64,000 nt of DNA, from assembly GCF_014898095.1 (NCBI RefSeq), contig NZ_CP062946.1, positions 1,798,001-1,862,000 on the forward strand. The letters are read 5' to 3'. Positions 1 to 8,506 of this stretch are shown here, piece by piece; the first letter of the stretch is position 1; each line of letters begins with the position of its first letter. Origin of the DNA: Thalassotalea sp. LPB0316 (GTDB lineage Bacteria > Pseudomonadota > Gammaproteobacteria > Enterobacterales > Alteromonadaceae). The translations under genes and the position numbers were made by a program. The notes beneath the pieces are model-generated. The model saw only the letters and a program-made list of their open reading frames with translations, was not told the DNA's origin and searched no databases.

Positions 1-94
1 CGAGTGTGGTGTTGGTGTTAAGAACTACAACGACGTACGTGTTGGCGACCAGATCGAAGTTTTCGAAACGGTAGAAGTTAAGAGAACACTATAG
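1..94 (+). CDS. infB: Translation initiation factor IF-2, C-terminal end (partial)
   Basis: The window opens inside this gene. Reading from base 2 gives 30 residues and a TAG stop at 92-94. The segment contains [18 protein letters not shown], the usual end of bacterial IF-2 domain IV, which binds fMet-tRNA on the ribosome. Position upstream of rbfA and truB matches the nusA-infB-rbfA-truB-rpsO-pnp order of gammaproteobacteria. Nothing can be said about the rest of the protein. Confidence 0.93.
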   Translation, partial: ECGVGVKNYNDVRVGDQIEVFETVEVKRTL

Positions 95-132
95 TGTTCA
101 TTTGAATTACCACTTTAGTTCAATTGTTAAAC

Positions 133-233
133 GTCATCCCGGCATATTTTTAGCCGGGATCTCAAACCAACAAGCAGAGTACATAAAAGGTACGGCAATT
201 GGTTTAAAAGATTCCCGCCTCCGCGGGAATGAC
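133..233. repeat. Pair of REP-like palindromes in opposite orientation
   Basis: Two copies of a palindrome of the form GTCATYCC...GGRATCT lie head to head: 133-162 on the plus strand (arms CCCGGC and GCCGGG) and 209-233 on the minus strand (arms TTCCCGC and GCGGGAA). Related copies lie at 20933-20958 and its tandem repeats, 23926-23950 and 61298-61327. The paired opposite arrangement resembles enterobacterial BIMEs. No REP-associated transposase gene is present in the window. Confidence 0.6.
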
Positions 234-333
234 GAATTAACCCCTTATCTGGTAAGTTAAATGTCTAAGTGGACAATTAAAACATCAGTTGAGTTAGTTG
301 ACTAAATTTAGTGGTGTTTAGTATTTATAAAAT

Positions 334-355
334 GGGGGCTATGCCCCCGTTTTTA
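334..355 (+). terminator. Intrinsic terminator between infB and rbfA
   Basis: Stem GGGGGC (334-339), loop TAT, stem GCCCCC (343-348), then G and a T run. It sits in the 289-bp gap after infB, so rbfA-truB probably depends on read-through or on its own promoter. Confidence 0.7.
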
Positions 356-383
356 TCTTGAGATTAAAGTTATAGGAGTTTCT

Positions 384-785
384 ATGGCTAGAGAGTTTTC
401 TCGTACTGACCGTGTTGGTCAGGAAATCCAAAAAGAAGTTGCGATGATCATCCAGCGTGAAGTTAAAGATCCGCGTTTGGGAATGGTGACAGTAAACGCG
501 GTTGAAGTAACTCGCGATTTAGCATACGCAAAAGTGTTTGTGACCTTTTTAACGATTGGTGAGCAAACAGAAGAACAATCGGTCGAGGTACTTAACGAAG
601 CATCAGGCTATATTCGCACGTTACTTGCTAAGCGTATTAAAGCGCGCATTATGCCTGAATTGCGTTTCGTTTATGATAAATCAATGGCTGAAGGTGTTCG
701 CATGACATCGCTCGTTAACAAAGCGATTGAAGAAGATGAGCGCAGAGCCGGCAAAAGTTCTTCAATCGAAGGTGAGGACGAATAG
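384..785 (+). CDS. rbfA: 30S ribosome-binding factor RbfA
   Basis: RbfA is a small KH-fold protein that binds 16S rRNA and helps mature the 30S subunit, especially in the cold. The 133-residue product has the family length. It has the expected N-terminus ([15 protein letters not shown]) and the core [14 protein letters not shown]. The ATG is preceded by a good AGGAG ribosome-binding site about 7 bases upstream. truB follows after 3 bases, so the two are surely co-transcribed. An intrinsic terminator at 334-355 separates rbfA from infB. Confidence 0.97.
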   Translation: MAREFSRTDRVGQEIQKEVAMIIQREVKDPRLGMVTVNAVEVTRDLAYAKVFVTFLTIGEQTEEQSVEVLNEASGYIRTLLAKRIKARIMPELRFVYDKSMAEGVRMTSLVNKAIEEDERRAGKSSSIEGEDE

Positions 786-788
786 CAC

Positions 789-1748
789 ATGGCGAAGCGA
801 AGAAAAGGCCGTCCGGTAAATGGTGTTGTATTACTCGACAAACCTTATGATATTTCTTCAAACTCGGCACTGCAGCGTGTTAAACGTATCTACTTTGCAC
901 AAAAAGCAGGGCATACCGGGGCACTCGATCCGTTAGCAACGGGTATGTTGCCAATTTGTTTGGGCGAGGGAACTAAGTTCTCACAGTTTCTGCTAGATAC
1001 AGATAAAACCTATCAAGTAACGGCAAAGTTAGGTGTGCGAACGACAACAAGTGATGTTGACGGCGATATCGTGAGTGAAAAGCCTGTTGATGTTTCTCAA
1101 GCACAACTTTTTGAAGCGTTAGCGCATTTTCGCGGTGATTCGAAACAAGTACCGTCGATGTTTTCAGCCCTAAAGTATCAAGGAAAACCGTTATACACCT
1201 ATGCTCGAGAGGGAATAGAGATTGAGCGTGAAGCTCGTGATATCACTGTATATCGCCTTGATGTTCTTCGCTTTGAAGGCGATGAAGTCGATATGGAAAT
1301 TCATTGCTCAAAAGGGACGTATATTCGCACCATCGTTGATGATTTGGGTGAACGCTTAGGCTGTGGTGCTCATGTCAGTGCTTTACGTCGCGTTGGTGTA
1401 GGTAGTTATGACCGAAAGGATATGGTGACCCTCGAGCAACTTGATGCGCTATTAGCGCAGGCAAACGAGCAAGATGTAGCGCCATCGACATTACTAGATC
1501 CGCTACTGTTGCCAATGAATACAGCGCTAGTCGGTATGCCAAGTGTTAATATTGATGATGAATCGGCACGTTTTTTACGCTTAGGTAACCCAGTTAATGC
1601 TGCTGGCTTACCATTAGACGGTTTTGTCCAAGTTTATATTGAGCGAACTGAAAACGAAGAACCTGAGTTTATTGGCGTTGGTATTGTCGATGACAATGGC
1701 ATGCTAGCACCGAAACGGATCACCGTAAAAGAGATGTTAGAATGTTAA
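789..1748 (+). CDS. truB: tRNA pseudouridine(55) synthase TruB
   Basis: TruB converts U55 in the T-arm of tRNAs to pseudouridine. The 319-residue protein carries the catalytic motif [12 protein letters not shown] near residues 41-52, with Asp47 as the expected nucleophile. [13 protein letters not shown] and the C-terminal PUA-like region are also present. It starts 3 bases after rbfA. rpsO follows after 163 bases that contain a separate promoter. Family and order are as in E. coli. Confidence 0.97.
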   Translation: MAKRRKGRPVNGVVLLDKPYDISSNSALQRVKRIYFAQKAGHTGALDPLATGMLPICLGEGTKFSQFLLDTDKTYQVTAKLGVRTTTSDVDGDIVSEKPVDVSQAQLFEALAHFRGDSKQVPSMFSALKYQGKPLYTYAREGIEIEREARDITVYRLDVLRFEGDEVDMEIHCSKGTYIRTIVDDLGERLGCGAHVSALRRVGVGSYDRKDMVTLEQLDALLAQANEQDVAPSTLLDPLLLPMNTALVGMPSVNIDDESARFLRLGNPVNAAGLPLDGFVQVYIERTENEEPEFIGVGIVDDNGMLAPKRITVKEMLEC

Positions 1749-1806
1749 AAGGTAGTAAAGTTGGAAAATATACATGTAAACCTTCCAACTTTGTGACCTT
1801 TAAAGC

Positions 1807-1834
1807 TTGCTTTTCTATTATCGGCTGATAGAAT
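1807..1834 (+). promoter_or_regulatory. Predicted sigma-70 promoter for rpsO
   Basis: A -35 box TTGCTT (1807-1812) and -10 box TAGAAT (1829-1834) are spaced by 16 bp, about 80 bases before rpsO. A promoter in the truB-rpsO gap is known in E. coli; the exact boxes here are read by eye. Confidence 0.5.
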
Positions 1835-1911
1835 AGCGCCTCCTTCATCTATGCTGAATTAGTGATCGGCTAGATGTGTTTTTAAAATTCTAACTTTTTA
1901 TAGGAATTATT

Positions 1912-2181
1912 ATGTCGCTAAATGCAGAGCAAAAAGCAGCTATCGTTGCAGAATACGCAGTTAAAGAAGGTGATACAGGTTCACCTGAAGTACAAGTTGC
2001 TTTATTAACTACGCAAATAAACCACCTTCAAGGTCACTTCAAAGAGCACATCCATGATCACCACTCACGTCGTGGTTTATTACGCATGGTTAGCCAACGT
2101 CGTAAGTTATTAGACTACTTGAAGCGTAAAGATGTAGCGCGTTACACTGCGTTAATCGGTAAGTTAGGTTTACGTCGTTAA
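1912..2181 (+). CDS. rpsO: 30S ribosomal protein S15
   Basis: S15 is a primary 16S rRNA binding protein of the small-subunit platform. The 89-residue length is that of the family, and the conserved stretches [29 protein letters not shown] and LLDYLKRKD are present. The ATG follows AGGAATT. In E. coli the rpsO leader folds into a pseudoknot that S15 binds to repress itself; the 160-base leader here could do the same, but I could not verify the fold. A strong terminator follows. Confidence 0.98.
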   Translation: MSLNAEQKAAIVAEYAVKEGDTGSPEVQVALLTTQINHLQGHFKEHIHDHHSRRGLLRMVSQRRKLLDYLKRKDVARYTALIGKLGLRR

Positions 2182-2200
2182 TCGATACGAATCTAGAGAA

Positions 2201-2224
2201 AAGGAGCCTTATGGCTCCTTTTTG
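2201..2224 (+). terminator. rpsO intrinsic terminator
   Basis: Stem AAGGAGCC (2201-2208), loop TTAT, stem GGCTCCTT (2213-2220), then a T run, 20 bases after the rpsO stop. Confidence 0.85.
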
Positions 2225-2272
2225 CTTTTTGGGCTATATGGCTTTAAGGCTTGAATGCTTTAAGGTAATTTT

Positions 2273-2321
2273 CCTTACCGCCATACCGCCATACCGCCAT
2301 ACCTCCTTACCGCGTTCCAGC
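2273..2321. repeat. Short octamer tandem array (array A)
   Basis: Six 8-bp words run in phase: CCTTACCG, CCATACCG twice, CCATACCT, CCTTACCG, CGTTCCAG. It lies between the convergent rpsO and hydrolase genes. Period and word pattern match the larger arrays at 24221-24300/25559-25633, 61054-61250 and 62629-62756. Confidence 0.65.
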
Positions 2322-2327
2322 ATTTCT

Positions 2328-3197
2328 CTAGCTATGCTCCGCCAACCAATCGGTTGCCAGTGGCCAGAGTGATTTACGCTTACTGGAGAAAAACTTCATG
2401 TGGCCAATATCTTTTACATCATGATCGCTCGGCGTTAACGTTTTCGTTTGCGCATGATGCTTCATCTTGCCAAAAACTGAGATCATATCACTAACATTGT
2501 CATTAATTGCTATCTCATCGTCAGTTGCGTTGACCCATAAAGACGGAACGTCAAGCTCGTCGTAATAATGCTCAAAGACCGTTTTACCAAAAGCTGTTTT
2601 TACATAGCCCTGGCCATTGCACCACTGGCGCCATTGTGCTGCGACTTTTTTCGGTAAGGGTTCACCCATGCCAACCCATTGAGACTTGGTGTGGCCAAAA
2701 ATCATATTAGACATTGGAATAAAGGTGTTCATAAAGTAATGCGCCTTGAGTTTATAAGGCATTGCCATATTTTTTAAACGACCCGATGAACAGGCATAAT
2801 TAAATACCGAAGAGAGTTTATCACTATTAGGCATCAAACCGATCAATTGTCCTCCGGCACTATGACCAATTAAGTGGTAGCTCGTCTGTGGAAATACTTT
2901 GATCAGAACGTCGAGCACCGCCGTTGCATCCAGTTCTCCCCAACATTGAAGTGAAGCTTGCGAGCTAGAAACCTTGCCGTGTAATGATTTGCCAATACCG
3001 CGGTTATCGTATGTCATTACCGCAAAGCCCTGTTCAGCCAAATAGCTGGCAAACTTAGCGTAAAAGCCTTGTTTAATACCTGTTGCTGGGGCAATCATAA
3101 CAGCACCCCTTAAATCAACTTCTGGCCTAAAAAGCTGACCGATAATTATGGTGTTGTCTCGGCAAGTGACTTCAATAGGATGAGGTTTAATGTTCAT
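2328..3197 (-). CDS. Alpha/beta hydrolase, serine type
   Basis: This is a 289-residue cytoplasmic alpha/beta-hydrolase; no signal peptide is visible. The nucleophile elbow is GHSAGG, the oxyanion region reads APATGIKQGFY, and the likely acid and base are the Asp in NATDDEI and the His in DIGHMKFF. The substrate cannot be told; this fold covers esterases, lipases and acyltransferase-like enzymes. It is inserted on the opposite strand between rpsO and pnp, which are adjacent in E. coli. It is convergent with rpsO and divergent from pnp. Confidence 0.85.
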   Translation of the reverse strand: MNIKPHPIEVTCRDNTIIIGQLFRPEVDLRGAVMIAPATGIKQGFYAKFASYLAEQGFAVMTYDNRGIGKSLHGKVSSSQASLQCWGELDATAVLDVLIKVFPQTSYHLIGHSAGGQLIGLMPNSDKLSSVFNYACSSGRLKNMAMPYKLKAHYFMNTFIPMSNMIFGHTKSQWVGMGEPLPKKVAAQWRQWCNGQGYVKTAFGKTVFEHYYDELDVPSLWVNATDDEIAINDNVSDMISVFGKMKHHAQTKTLTPSDHDVKDIGHMKFFSSKRKSLWPLATDWLAEHS

Positions 3198-3502
3198 AGG
3201 TAAATATCTATTGATGTTTTAACGTTATGATACATAAATTGAGCAAGTGGTCAAACCAGATGGTGGCATCCGTAAATCATTGAAAATACGGTCTTCTAAG
3301 TGATGCCTAGGTCATGAGAATGCGTTTTTCGAGAATAACCTATCAGCTTTGGCAGAAAATTTTTAGCATTCTTAATTAAATTATCTATGGACACGCTAGT
3401 AAATCAGTGTTTTGTCAGTATAATTAGCGGGCAAAATTAAATGAAAGAAAAAAGAGCTGATTTAAATAGGTAGATCAGTGTCGAAAATAAGGAATAAAGT
3501 TA
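3198..3502 (+). promoter_or_regulatory. Hydrolase-pnp divergent region with possible pnp promoter
   Basis: This 305-base gap holds upstream signals for both divergent genes. The only clear box is TATAAT at 3419-3424, with no convincing -35 partner, about 80 bases before pnp. In E. coli the pnp leader is cleaved by RNase III for autocontrol; I did not find a clear long hairpin here. Confidence 0.3.
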
Positions 3503-5629
3503 ATGTTTACTCCGGTAACTAAAACATTTCAATACGGTCAACATACCGTAACTCTAGAAACAGGTGTTATTGCACGTCAAGCAACAGCAGCTGTTATGGC
3601 ATCAATGGACGACACGAGCGTATTAGTTTCTGTTGTGGCGAAAAAAGATGCTGTAGAAGGTCAAGATTTCTTCCCATTAACGGTCAACTATCAAGAAAAA
3701 ACATACGCTGCAGGTAAAATCCCTGGTGGTTTCTTCAAACGTGAAGGTCGTCCATCTGAAGAAGAAACGTTAATTGCACGTTTAATTGACCGTCCAATTC
3801 GTCCGTTATTCCCTGAAGGTTTCACGAACGAAGTACAAGTTATTATTACGGTAGTTTCTGCTAACCCAGAAATTGCCCCTGATATCATTTCTTTATTAGG
3901 TACGTCTGCTGCATTAGCCATTACTGGTGCACCATTTAACGGTCCAGTAGGTGCAGCACGTGTTGGTTACAAAGACGGCCAATACTTATTAAACCCATTA
4001 CAATCTGAATTAGAAACTAGCCAGTTAGATTTAGTTGTAGCAGGTACTGAATCAGCTGTATTAATGGTTGAATCAGAAGCGCAAGTGTTATCAGAAGACG
4101 TTATGTTAGGCGCTGTTGTTTACGGTCACGAGCAATCACAAGCCGCTATCAAAGCGATTCAAGAATTCGCAGCTGAAGTAAACAACCCTTCATGGGATTG
4201 GGTTGCACCTGAGAAGAATGCTGAGTTAATCGCGAAAATTGACGAGTTAGCTGCAGACAAAGTAAACGAAGCGTACCAAATTACTGAAAAAGCAGCTCGT
4301 TACGAGCGCGTTGCTGAAATTCGTACAGAAGTATTAGCTGCTTTAACTGAACAGTTAGGTGAAGAGCTAAACGAGCAAGAAGCGAAAGACTTATTCCACG
4401 ATTTAGAGAAGAAAGTTGTTCGCGGTCGCATTACTTCAGGTATGCCGCGTATCGACGGTCGTGATCCTGAAATGATTCGTGCATTAGACGTGATGACAGG
4501 TATATTACCACGTACTCACGGCTCTTCATTATTCACCCGTGGTGAAACACAAGCATTAGTAACTGCTACCTTAGGTACAGCGCGCGATGCACAAAAAGTT
4601 GAAACTATCTTAGGTGAAAAGACAGACAACTTCATGTTGCACTACAACTTCCCGCCATACTGTGTTGGTGAAACGGGTTTCATTGGTTCACCTAAGCGTC
4701 GTGAAATTGGTCACGGTCGTTTAGCTAAGCGCGGTATCTTAGCCGTAATGCCAACTATTGAAGAATTCCCATACGCAGTTCGAGTGGTATCGGAAATCAC
4801 TGAATCAAATGGTTCATCTTCAATGGCGTCTGTTTGTGGTACATCATTAGCGTTAATGGACGCGGGTGTTCCGATTAAGTCTTCAGTTGCCGGTATTGCA
4901 ATGGGCTTAGTTAAAGAGGGCGACAGCCACGTTGTACTTTCAGATATCTTAGGTGACGAAGATCACTTAGGCGATATGGACTTTAAAGTAGCGGGTACTA
5001 CCGAAGGTATTACTGCACTTCAAATGGACATTAAGATTGAAGGTATTACTAAAGATATTATGCAAACTGCGCTTAACCAAGCAAAAGGTGCACGTATTCA
5101 TATCTTAAAAGTCATGGACGAAGCGATTGCTGGTGCGCGTGATGATATCTCTGAGTTTGCTCCGCGCATTCACACGATGAAGATCAACGCTGACAAGATC
5201 CGTGACGTTATTGGTAAAGGTGGCGCAACGATTCGTCAACTTACTGAAGAAACGGGTACAACAATCGAAATCGAAGACGACGGTACCGTTAAAATTGCGG
5301 CAACTGATGGCAAACAAGCAGAAGATGCAATTGCTCGTATCGAAGCGATCACTGCTGAAATCGAAGTAGGTAAAATCTACACCGGTAAAGTAGTACGTAT
5401 CGTAGATTTCGGTGCGTTCGTTAACGTATTACCAGGTAAAGACGGCTTAGTTCACATTTCACAAATCTCTGAAGAGCGTGTAAATGCGGTAACTGACGTA
5501 TTATCTGAAGGCCAAGAAGTGACGGTTAAAGTATTAGAAGTTGACCGCCAAGGCCGTGTTCGTTTAAGCATTAAAGAAGCTGCTCAAAAGAGTGCTGAAG
5601 AAACAGCTCCTGAAGCGCCTGCTGAATAA
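3503..5629 (+). CDS. pnp: Polyribonucleotide nucleotidyltransferase (PNPase)
   Basis: PNPase is a 3'-5' phosphorolytic exoribonuclease, trimeric and often part of the degradosome. The 708-residue protein has two RNase PH-like domains (about 10-230 and 310-540), with [11 protein letters not shown] in the first and [13 protein letters not shown] and [13 protein letters not shown] in the second. These are followed by a KH domain (about 553-615, [15 protein letters not shown]) and an S1 domain (about 620-690, [14 protein letters not shown]). The tail is short and acidic. A terminator overlaps the start of the next intergenic region. Confidence 0.98.
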   Translation: MFTPVTKTFQYGQHTVTLETGVIARQATAAVMASMDDTSVLVSVVAKKDAVEGQDFFPLTVNYQEKTYAAGKIPGGFFKREGRPSEEETLIARLIDRPIRPLFPEGFTNEVQVIITVVSANPEIAPDIISLLGTSAALAITGAPFNGPVGAARVGYKDGQYLLNPLQSELETSQLDLVVAGTESAVLMVESEAQVLSEDVMLGAVVYGHEQSQAAIKAIQEFAAEVNNPSWDWVAPEKNAELIAKIDELAADKVNEAYQITEKAARYERVAEIRTEVLAALTEQLGEELNEQEAKDLFHDLEKKVVRGRITSGMPRIDGRDPEMIRALDVMTGILPRTHGSSLFTRGETQALVTATLGTARDAQKVETILGEKTDNFMLHYNFPPYCVGETGFIGSPKRREIGHGRLAKRGILAVMPTIEEFPYAVRVVSEITESNGSSSMASVCGTSLALMDAGVPIKSSVAGIAMGLVKEGDSHVVLSDILGDEDHLGDMDFKVAGTTEGITALQMDIKIEGITKDIMQTALNQAKGARIHILKVMDEAIAGARDDISEFAPRIHTMKINADKIRDVIGKGGATIRQLTEETGTTIEIEDDGTVKIAATDGKQAEDAIARIEAITAEIEVGKIYTGKVVRIVDFGAFVNVLPGKDGLVHISQISEERVNAVTDVLSEGQEVTVKVLEVDRQGRVRLSIKEAAQKSAEETAPEAPAE

Positions 5630-5651
5630 TGATTTAAACAAAGAAGATTGA

Positions 5652-5680
5652 AAAAGGAGACGCATAAGTCTCCTTTTTTG
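5652..5680 (+). terminator. pnp intrinsic terminator
   Basis: Stem AAAAGGAGAC (5652-5661), six-base loop, stem GTCTCCTTTT (5668-5677), then T. It rules out upstream in-frame codons at 5648 as part of nlpI. Confidence 0.85.
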
Positions 5681-5773
5681 TATCTGTTACAAGATGAAAC
5701 GGTGGCAAGACACACATTTATTTATCACAGTCGCTACTATATACTGAAGAAAAAGAAAATTGATGAGAACTTT

Positions 5774-6664
5774 GTGAAACCAATATCCTATTTATCTGCT
5801 ATTGTTTTAGCCTTTTCCTTACAAGCCTGCTCTAGTTTATCGACCTCGTCAACACAGGCTGTTGAACAATTAGTTATTGCAGAGCCATTGACGGTTCATT
5901 ACAAAAGTGAAATAGCCTTAGCGCGTTTATCCGAAGTGTTAACTCGTGCAGATATTACCGATGACCAACGAGCGCAATTATTTTACGACCGCGGTGTAAT
6001 TTATGATAGTGTCGGTTTGCGTTCGCTTGCGCGCCTTGACTTCACCCGTGCATTGCGATTAAAAAACGATTTAGTGGATGCCTATAATTTTCTGGGGATC
6101 CACCTAACGCAAAACCAAGAGTTTATTCAAGCCTATGATCAGTTTGATTCGGCAATCGAGTTAGCACCGGATCACGATTATGCGTATTTAAATCGCGGTA
6201 TTGCACTTTATTACGGTGGCCGTGCAGAGCTTGCTAAAGAAGATCTTACTACTTTTCATCAGCAACAAGTTAATGATCCTTATCGTATTTTATGGCTTTA
6301 TTTGGCTGAACGTAATGTTGATCCAAAAACTGCATTAGCAAATTTAAAATTGCGTGCAACACAAGTCGATGACGACGTTTGGGGTAAAGAGATTATTCGA
6401 CTGTATGCTGAAGAAATTTCTCAAAGTGCCTTTATTGATACGCTAACTGTAGGTGTTTCTAGCTCGAGAGAGTTAGCCGATAGGCTTTGTGAAGGTTACT
6501 TTTACCTGGCAAAATATCAACAGTTCAGCGGTAATAACAATGCCGCGGCGAATTACTTTAAACTGGCGTTAAGTACAAATGTTTACGAGTTTGTTGAGCA
6601 TCGTTACGCTAAGCTTGAGTTACAATTAATGCGTGAGACACTGGTCAACTCACCGCAAAGTTAA
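5774..6664 (+). CDS. nlpI: Lipoprotein NlpI, TPR repeat protein
   Basis: NlpI is an outer-membrane lipoprotein that acts as an adaptor for peptidoglycan hydrolases and the protease Prc. I place the start at the GTG at 5774. It gives KPISYLSAIVLAFSLQAC, a signal peptide with lipobox LQAC and lipidated Cys19. The longer open frame from 5648 runs back through the pnp terminator and is not credible. The mature part holds TPR-like repeats (YDRGVIYDSVGLRSLARLDF, YNFLGIHLTQNQEFIQAYD, YLNRGIALYYGGRAELA). Length 296 is close to E. coli NlpI, and the pnp-nlpI order is conserved. Confidence 0.9.
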   Translation: MKPISYLSAIVLAFSLQACSSLSTSSTQAVEQLVIAEPLTVHYKSEIALARLSEVLTRADITDDQRAQLFYDRGVIYDSVGLRSLARLDFTRALRLKNDLVDAYNFLGIHLTQNQEFIQAYDQFDSAIELAPDHDYAYLNRGIALYYGGRAELAKEDLTTFHQQQVNDPYRILWLYLAERNVDPKTALANLKLRATQVDDDVWGKEIIRLYAEEISQSAFIDTLTVGVSSSRELADRLCEGYFYLAKYQQFSGNNNAAANYFKLALSTNVYEFVEHRYAKLELQLMRETLVNSPQS

Positions 6665-6673
6665 ACGGATTCT

Positions 6674-7036
6674 GTGAAGTTTTTTCGACTCGTTATTTTA
6701 TTGAGCTTGTTGACGTTATTGTCAGCAAGCTCTTTTTTATTAGCCCCGTACTTACAAAGTGCATTAACGAGTGATGATAACCAAACCAGTGACGCCGAAA
6801 AGACTAATCAAGCACTTGTTGCTTTAGGGGTAAAACACCGGCAGATAATTGCACTCGAGCTTGCTCGCGATCATCAAGCAGTCGGGACTAACCAGTGGTT
6901 ATCACTGAGTCAGCAATTGGCACGGCAAACCCCTAGTCACGCACTTGAGCTCGCTGACTATTACCTTGATAATCATGATGTGACGAGTGCAATGCTGTGG
7001 TTAAAGCCTCAACTAGCCCAAAAGTCCCCCAAGTGA
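6674..7036 (+). CDS. N-terminal part of a frameshifted secreted/anchored peptidase gene
   Basis: The frame opens with GTG 9 bases after nlpI. It begins KFFRLVILLSLLTLLSASSFLLAPYL, a signal peptide or N-terminal membrane anchor. About 90 residues of TPR-like helical sequence follow (ALELADYYLDNHDVTSAMLWL). It stops at TGA 7034-7036, just after a run of five C (7026-7030). One more C would read K-S-P-Q-V-T-L-A straight into the frame of the next entry, so I take the two frames as one gene broken by a single-base slip. Real mutation, sequencing error and slippage cannot be told apart here. Confidence 0.6.
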   Translation: MKFFRLVILLSLLTLLSASSFLLAPYLQSALTSDDNQTSDAEKTNQALVALGVKHRQIIALELARDHQAVGTNQWLSLSQQLARQTPSHALELADYYLDNHDVTSAMLWLKPQLAQKSPK

Positions 7037-8091
7037 CGCTGGCTTATGCCAAAATGTTGTTGTTAAAGGGGCATAATCAACAGGCTTTTGAATTACTCAT
7101 TTCTAACCAAACACTACGATATCACGATGTAACTTTTGGACTAGCAATAGAGCTTGGCAATCTAGATTATATGCTAAGTACAATTAAGCAACGATCTAGC
7201 GAAGCCGATTTAGCTAATTTCATTGCCTTGCTTCAAGCTGTGTATTTCGATGAGTTGCCTATTGAGGAATTGGATAAACATCGCAGTTTGTTTAGCGCAC
7301 AGCGCATTTCTTATTTTCAGGTAAAGCCAGCGCAGAGCTGCAAGCGTACCATTACATTTTTAGCCACAACAATTGATGATATTGAACGGCTCAGTAATCG
7401 ATTAACAGCTCTAAGTGATCACCCAATCACACAGGTTGTTTGTCCTGTCGAGGTTCGATATCTGCCGATAAGTTGGTTAGATTGCCAAGCCAATAGTGGT
7501 GAGCCGATTATGTGTGATGAACAAGTTTTCAATGCTTTTACCAAGCTGGTTAATACGGATTATCTCGGTGTGCTATTACCTGAAGGGGGAGCTAATGTTC
7601 ACGGTGGTATTCTTTATCTTGATCGTGAAGATAGTGCTGAGGTCATCGCCCATGAATTGGGCCATCTGGCAGGCTTTATTGATGAATATCCTTTGCGTGA
7701 AAACCATTTGGCTTGCCAGCAAGCCAATCAAGTGATCGGGCGAAATGTGGTGACATTATCCCTTGACAATAATTCAACTAGAGAGCAACTCTTACAATTG
7801 CTTCCATGGCGAGCGCAGATCAAAGAAACAACGCCATTATTCACAGTGTTTGATGGTGAAAGAAAGGTCGGAACCCCAATCAGCCACCAAGCAGAAGTGG
7901 GTATTTTTTTAAGTGAGACATGTCAAAAAAACGCCTTAATAAATGCCTACAAGCCGATTAAAAAACCTAACTTTATGCGTTATTTTGAATTACCCATGCC
8001 TGAGCCCTATATTGAGATGCTTGACGAAATGATCAAAGAGCCAGCCAGTCATACGTTTTTTCAGCCCGGCTTTCGGAATAATCTCAACTAA
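6997..8091 (+). CDS. Zincin-like metallopeptidase domain (C-terminal part of frameshifted gene)
   Basis: This 364-residue frame continues the helical repeat of the preceding frame (VTLAYAKMLLLKGHNQQAFELL). It then carries a peptidase-like domain with HELGHLAGFIDEYPL, beginning at residue 219. This fits a HExxHxxGxxD zinc site and resembles M64-type peptidases in the GxxDEY tail; that family assignment is tentative. If read alone, a natural start is doubtful: the GTG at 6997 is inside the upstream frame, and the first internal ATG is at 7054. With the upstream signal segment it would act in the periplasm or cell surface. Tandem placement after nlpI suggests co-transcription. Confidence 0.65.
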   Translation: MVKASTSPKVPQVTLAYAKMLLLKGHNQQAFELLISNQTLRYHDVTFGLAIELGNLDYMLSTIKQRSSEADLANFIALLQAVYFDELPIEELDKHRSLFSAQRISYFQVKPAQSCKRTITFLATTIDDIERLSNRLTALSDHPITQVVCPVEVRYLPISWLDCQANSGEPIMCDEQVFNAFTKLVNTDYLGVLLPEGGANVHGGILYLDREDSAEVIAHELGHLAGFIDEYPLRENHLACQQANQVIGRNVVTLSLDNNSTREQLLQLLPWRAQIKETTPLFTVFDGERKVGTPISHQAEVGIFLSETCQKNALINAYKPIKKPNFMRYFELPMPEPYIEMLDEMIKEPASHTFFQPGFRNNLN

Positions 8092-8147
8092 TTGACCCAA
8101 GCACTGAGCTTTAATACCAAATGCACAACCATATAATTCACTTGCTA

Positions 8148-8363
8148 TCAGTGCTTTTCATCTAGCATAACAAGCGATGTATTCGGTTCATCCTCCGCTG
8201 ATTTATTCCTCAGTTTGATTGACGACAAAGCATACTTCACCTGATAACTATTAACTTGAGCTATCGGCCACGTCAGTGAGTCAGTGGTAAACTTTGGTGA
8301 GATTGTTGGGCTGGATTGTTGTTTTCCATGTTGATTTTTATTAAACCATGAATAGAGTGCCAT
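8148..8363 (-). CDS. Small hypothetical protein
   Basis: A 71-residue open frame reads MALYSWFNKNQHGKQQSSPT at its start, with no recognised domain, membrane segment or signal peptide. A purine-rich AAGGGTAAGG stretch precedes the ATG at a usable distance, which is the only support beyond length. It sits alone on the minus strand, convergent with the peptidase gene and divergent from csdA. It could be a chance frame. Confidence 0.3.
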   Translation of the reverse strand: MALYSWFNKNQHGKQQSSPTISPKFTTDSLTWPIAQVNSYQVKYALSSIKLRNKSAEDEPNTSLVMLDEKH

Positions 8364-8481
8364 ACTGCCTTACCCTTATGAGAAGACTCATCTTTAGTTA
8401 TAGCTTTAATTCACCATTTTCGCGAACTAAAAAACCGTTTAATTAAGGAAAAACTACCAATATCCTCAGCGAAATCTTAGG

Positions 8482-8487
8482 TATAAT
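8482..8487 (+). promoter_or_regulatory. Predicted -10 box for csdA-csdE
   Basis: TATAAT lies 20 bases before the ATG at 8507. The -35 region is poor, so an activator may be needed. The leader would be very short, and no Shine-Dalgarno sequence precedes either ATG (8507, 8519). Confidence 0.35.
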
Positions 8488-8506
8488 ATGCGCACTTTAT
8501 GACAAT

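Noticed and set aside
3691..3921. 76-residue minus-strand frame inside pnp
   Set aside because: Shadow of the conserved PNPase coding frame.
5648..5773. N-terminal extension of nlpI
   Set aside because: It passes through the pnp terminator hairpin and would bury the lipoprotein signal sequence that starts at 5774.
6997..7053. Independent GTG start for the zincin domain
   Set aside because: It overlaps the upstream frame, and its first codons simply read the same DNA as that frame's end; a frameshifted single gene explains it better.
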